Of a stretch of DNA of 64,000 bases, positions 59,315 to 64,000 are shown piece after piece. The notes under the pieces were generated by a model. It was given only the letters and a program-made list of their open reading frames with translations. It was not told the DNA's origin and did not search any database. A program made the translations under genes and the position numbers. Source of the DNA: Suillus spraguei (Eukaryota > Basidiomycota > Agaricomycetes > Boletales > Suillaceae); assembly GCA_016800925.1 (NCBI GenBank), contig JABCPU010000115.1:112210-176209 (forward strand), written 5' to 3'. Position 1 is the stretch's first letter, and each line of letters starts with the position of its first letter.

Positions 59315-60820
59315 CCTCCCCTCTTGCTCTATATGGCCTCCAGGTTAAACTGCCAAGGGGTATGCAACCTTGAGTGGTAGTAGTTATACTATGGACCTAA
59401 AGAAGATATGAATAAAAATGTACAGCAATACAGAGTCCACGGGCGCGCAAAAGCGCGCAAGTTCAGGTGGTGGGATAAGTAAAGGGAAAGTTGGTACATT
59501 TGGGTTCATTCCGGCATTCATAGCAACGTCTGGCAGTTGCACATCAAAGCATCAAGGCCACACAAATGTTTGTTCCTATTTGCTCTATCTGGGGATCAAG
59601 TTGCGATCATATTATGTTGCCTGTTTCGCAGGGCCTCCTTCACCATCTAACACAGCTTTCTAAGTCTGTCACTCATCTGCATCGTTTCCAGTTGCACGAA
59701 AAACTTGGGGCACTACAAGATCATATTTTTGAATGACCGTCTCTATGACCATGGGAATTGACAGTATCGGTCAGACGACACTGCTAGGCACATTGACAAG
59801 ACTCCGGATGAGGAGCCTTAGCCCCACTCTCAATATCAGCTTGGAAATTATTATTCTCCACACGTTCTCTTCCATCCAAGGAACAGATCCCAATTCCCGG
59901 TTGGTCTCTTTTGTTTCCCAGGTCACTTGAGTCGCATCCGCGTGTCTCACTGCCTTATCAAAACGTGGCAGTTCTTAGAACCATACGACCCACTACCACA
60001 GCCTTAAGTATTAGCGGCACATCTTTAGCCGCATCAGGATTATTTTTGTATTATTTCTGATTCGACAGCATGACCTAATGTCCCACATGTAATATGTTGG
60101 AACTATCTAGCAGTAGAGGGTTCTCGTGGATCAAGTGCTAGTAGTCGTCAGTATTGCAACCCACAACACTCCATTAATTCACCTCGGATGCGACAGGAAA
60201 AGTCATGTCAAGTATCGAAATAACATTTAGTACACCTTATCGGACTCTACATTGCTCACGTATTCAATTATAGCAGCTCCTTAAACGTCCTGTGATAAGA
60301 ATACACATACTTTCGGAAGGGCAACGGCGTTCACACCGCTTCTGATCATACGCAATAATTATCCTTGGCTTACTATATGCCCTCCAAATGAATACATTGT
60401 GGGCCATGACCAAAGAGATGGTACGGGTTTATGCTGCTTAGAGGTATGTAAATGAAAGAATTGCGACGATAACGACTGTGTGGTGAATATCAAATGATAT
60501 ACCAAGGATGCAAATGCGAATGCGAATATGAAAAAGTGAACGACGATGCGAGGTATCCAGGTTGCTGTGGACGTCCTGCCAGTTGATAAAATGTAGACTT
60601 GCAGTTCTAAATTGCAGTGATGCGAATAAGTCCATGAAGTGAGGTGAATTAGCTAAAAAGGAAAGGAAAGGTGTCGAAGGCGTCGAAGGCTGCAATATGG
60701 TTTGACAGCGTAAATAGTTGGTGCCGATCATGCAAGCGGGCAGGCTGCTGCATATGATCCGTCAGGGATTCCATAATGAAATACGTTATGATATCGTACA
60801 TACCATAAAGATTAATCATT
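59315..60820. other. Intergenic region
   Basis: Promoter side of the preceding gene and 3' side of the next. Several short open frames but no recognisable protein, RNA or repeat. Confidence 0.4.
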
Positions 60821-63234
60821 TCAGAATGGAGGCAGCTTTTCCAGGGCGTTTTCCATGCTGGACTGAGAGTCGAACGTGTGATCGGTCGGCAAAGGAGGAT
60901 GTGTCACAACTGCTCCAGACATCCCTGACGACATCGATGAAGATGAGATCCGACGTATGACACGAGAAGTCCGCCGTTCTTCTTTCGCCTTTTGACGTTC
61001 TGCTCGGCTGATCTCTCCATGCTGTTCTGGAATGACTGACAAAGACGAGGTTGTCGGAGTCAGCATCGGAAGAGACAAAGAGGAGCACGAAGACGAGGCA
61101 GAACCAGCAATACTGAATTCTGGCAAAGGTGGCTCCAGGGACGCCCCAGACGAGCTAGGTTGATCGAGATAATCAAGGCCAAGTCCTCTACGACAGCCAA
61201 CAGACGAATTCGTTGTTGGTGATCGTATGCTCTGAGATGAAGCCCCACTACGCGTTGCGTCCATGGCCCGCACAGCGTCGAATCGATCTCCATCCAGCGT
61301 GACCAAAGAAGCTCGTGCCAGATTCGCTGCAGCATCAATATCTTCTGCACCACCATTGTGTATGACCAGCCAGCGCAAACCTCTATCTCTCTGACCTTTT
61401 TCCGAATCTCTCGCTCTAGCATCTGAATGGTCTTAGTCATGGATGCCTTCTCATCCTCGAATTTCTTGGTGATAGTGACTGCATATTCTTGAAGTTGAGC
61501 ATACTTTCTATTCTGCAAGGCAAGCGCATTCTTGAGGTCGTCCTCGGATGCGGGTGACTGGGTATCTGCGAGGACGTGTTTGTCTTGTGGGTTTGTTCTG
61601 GGGGCCATCCACGCAGCAAGCTTAGCTGAACTCAGCGAGGTCGTTGCTGATAAAGTGCTAGCTCGCGGTCGAGGTGTTATACCCGGGGAGCGAACAGTCA
61701 ACCCAGAGGGAACATTGTTGGTAGATGGACTGTCTGGCAACGGGCTTATCGGTGGCTTGGAAGCCAACTGAGCTGAGGGCGGTGGCGTAGGTAGGGGGGC
61801 AGAAGGAGGAGGGCCAGCGGACAATTTCTCTGATGAAGAGGGCGCACGCTGCAAAGGGGCCGGGCGCTTCATAGCGGATGCCTTCGGCAACGCGCTGTGA
61901 TGTCTACCTCTCCTACTACGCACACTGCTGTCTGTAGCACGAGACGCATCTGTATCACTTCCCGAAAGACTGAATGCACGAGTACGGTCGCTTTCGTCTC
62001 CTGAAGCAATACCAGCGGTAGCAACGCGGTCGCTCCGACGCTCACGAGAGATCGAAAAGCGATGTTGAGGGCTCGCGGTCGGCAGCTTAAGACTGCTATT
62101 AGAATGCTTGCTTGAGGGAGTAGTTGGCTCCCCTTTAGATGATCCGTACGAACATTGGGGCAATGACTTCTCGCTCGCCATCGTAATTAGAGCAAAACTC
62201 GAAGGGGGGATGGGAAATTGAAGGCGAGGGCTTGATGGGGGAGTGGGACTAGCGGGTGTCAGAGGTGTGGCAAGACTGAGTTCAGCACACCTTTCGGAAT
62301 CATTCACAGCGTCAACAACAACGGGTGGCAGGGTAGAAGCTTTTTGAGAGGACTTGGTCGGTTTTGAATGAGGCTCAGGAAGTGTAAACAAATCAGAAAA
62401 ATCATTCAGTACGTCATAGTGAGGCACATTCTCTGCAGACGGTTGAAGAGGCGGTTTTGGTGTAGTGGATCGACTGTTTATGGTACTGGACCTGCGGGAC
62501 TCTAGAGAAGCACTGCGACCATCAGCCACAGGGGGAGAAAGAGTGGCGGATGAACGAGTGGGAGGGGTGTTTGTTGATTTGTACGATGAAGAGTATCGTG
62601 CCTTTAGAGTTTTGGTAGGAGATCGCAGAGGGGAGAAATGGGCGGCGAACTTGGAGCCCAGCGACGGCGGTGATACGTTCAGTGGAGGAAGGGTAGAAGG
62701 GAGCCGTTTGTCAGACGGTGATCCATCTGCGCTTGAAGCAACAGTCAAGAGCCTACGGCGATGTGATCAGTTTCTCGTGAAAAGAAATGATAGTTTTAGC
62801 AAAAAAAATATGAATATACAGTTCCAGGACTGTGACTACACGCCTTGCTTCCGGATGGTGTACGATATTTAAGCATATATGCCGGCGTAATAGACCCTAG
62901 GCCGCTAACCCATCTCATCGACGAGATCATCCTTGACTGAACAACACGTTCGATTATCAACCCAAACCAGACAGAAGACTCACTCTTTGCCGATAGATCC
63001 TGAAGGAGTGTTGGTAGACTTTCTAGGCAGAGCCGAAGATGAAGCGAGTCGCTCAGTCTTCCTCCTTCCGAGGAAGGGCAGCATAGAGCGCCTGGACTTT
63101 TGCTTTTCTTCGGATGGGGTGTCTGGAAGAGCGCCAGTTTTGGGAAGCTGGCGCGAGCTATGCGAGCTACGGAAGATCTCTGAGAGATCCGCCGTCTTCG
63201 TTCGTGAGCGTAGTGGAGTTGGAATGCCGGTCAT
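60821..63234 (-). CDS. Ser/Pro-rich disordered protein with a coiled-coil segment, function unknown
   Basis: Exon 1 starts MTGIPTPLRSRTKTADLSEI at 63234 and ends near 62980 (SIGKE). A long (~220 nt) intron follows, to an acceptor near 62757 (GCCGTAG). The large second exon is Ser/Pro/Thr-rich (SPLRSPTKTLKARYSSSYKS; TLSPPVADGRSASLESRRSS) and leads into a coiled coil, LKNALALQNRKYAQLQEYAV then MTKTIQMLEREIRKKVREIE. Next comes GLRWLVIHNGGAEDIDAAAN, a disordered tail, and SRAERQKAKEERRTSRVIRR near the C-terminus. The stop is at 60821-60823. Joining the coiled coil to GLRWLV needs one extra base near 61383 (GAGGTTTG where GAGGGTTTG would be in frame). No enzymatic domain is seen; a scaffold or cytoskeleton-related role is only a guess. 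Confidence 0.7.
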
Positions 63235-64000
63235 GACTAGTTACTAGGCCAAACGAGAACGAACAGCTGTGAAAAAAGACAGCCCAGTGAACGAGAGCTT
63301 TATGTCAGGCGCGTATTATGAGAGCTGAAATAATGCAAAGGTTTTTAACCGAAATGCATTCAAGTTCCGAGACCGACAGGAAGGCGCGGATAAATTGAAT
63401 GACGGTCCTAAAGCAGGAAGAATGATGAGGGTTAGACGAGGAAAGCGTCCGATTGCCAGAGAGGAGGGGAAATGAGCGCATATATAAAACTTTAGATTTT
63501 GTAAGACAAACAACACGGCCCTGCCAATATGCCGCCCGTCCAATATATGATGACGTTCCTTCTGTCGCTTCTTCCGAGTGATTCCTCATGGCTATCGTTA
63601 TTCCCGATCAGTCGCCCATTACGAGTCGAATAAAACCTCTAACTCTCACTGGGGCCGATTGCACCGCGGAAAGAATGGTGAAATGAAGGCGCTCATAAAA
63701 AGATTCATAGCAAGAACAAAAGAGGGGAACCAAAGGGCGCTAAGTGTAAAATCAAGCCTGAGAAGGTACTGCGGAATGGAGAAGGAACACACACTTCGGC
63801 GTTAACAACTTCAAAGTGGTATGTCAAAGAAATTTGTGATTAATCTAATCCACCACTAAAGAGCGTTTCAATCGGACCGAGCTGGTACTAGAGTGATCAT
63901 TCGATACAATTGGATAGCAGGTATCCTGAAATTCTGGCATGTAGCATGTCAACAGTATACATGACGCTTCCTGACTTCTTTAAACCCATGGCACAACATA
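63235..64000. other. Upstream region of the last gene
   Basis: Includes the presumed promoter of the minus-strand gene at 60821-63234. Short open frames here have no recognisable content; nothing else seen up to the window end. Confidence 0.4.

Noticed and set aside
59418..59663. 81-residue plus-strand open frame in the spacer
   Set aside because: No recognisable motif, no splice partner and no codon-level support.

Overview
This is a window of a mushroom-forming basidiomycete (Agaricomycetes) nuclear genome. The evidence is the many 45-65 nt GT-AG introns, a Plavaka-type DNA transposon, basidiomycete-typical families (DUF6532, DUF6535, polyporopepsin-like A1 protease, GH79, NACHT-ankyrin proteins) and disordered Ser/Pro-rich proteins. 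All calls come from reading the sequence; no database search was possible.

Layout. 1-1057: 3' end of a Gln/Pro-rich disordered protein gene (+). 1612-3001: wrecked MFS transporter (-). 3070-46147: accessory region built on five paralogous NLR-type genes (-). Each has a HeLo-like N-terminal domain, coiled coil, NACHT, winged helix, ankyrin-like repeats and a conserved C-terminal module ending YRGPLP. They lie at 4272-7973, 23569-27301, 28945-32567, 34287-38019 and 42381-46147. Beside the 3' end of every NLR copy sits a decayed plus-strand relic of the 3' end of the first gene, so the duplicated unit is 'relic + NLR' of about 4.8-5 kb. Between NLR copies 1 and 2 lies an A1 aspartic protease pseudogene (8470-18237). 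It is split by a fold-back MITE array (8909-9456) and by a 7.76 kb Plavaka element (9495-17258). That element carries a broken transposase, itself hit by a second MITE, and an intact DUF6532 gene. A GH79 beta-glucuronidase-like gene with a Glu-to-Lys change at the acid/base position follows (18642-21206, -). A multipass membrane protein gene (38586-40242, -) and a relic of its family lie between NLR copies 4 and 5.

47264-64000 is conventional housekeeping-like DNA: the cohesin subunit SCC3/STAG (+) behind MluI-cell-cycle-box motifs, a DUF6535 fragment, ribosomal protein eS30 in four exons (-), and two long disordered Ser/Pro-rich coiled-coil proteins (-).

Caution: single-base deletions interrupt frames in conserved genes (cohesin, both disordered proteins) as well as in the NLR copies. 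Some 'pseudogene' features may therefore be consensus errors of the assembly rather than biology. Splice sites are inferred by eye from GT-AG signals, phase and family resemblance.
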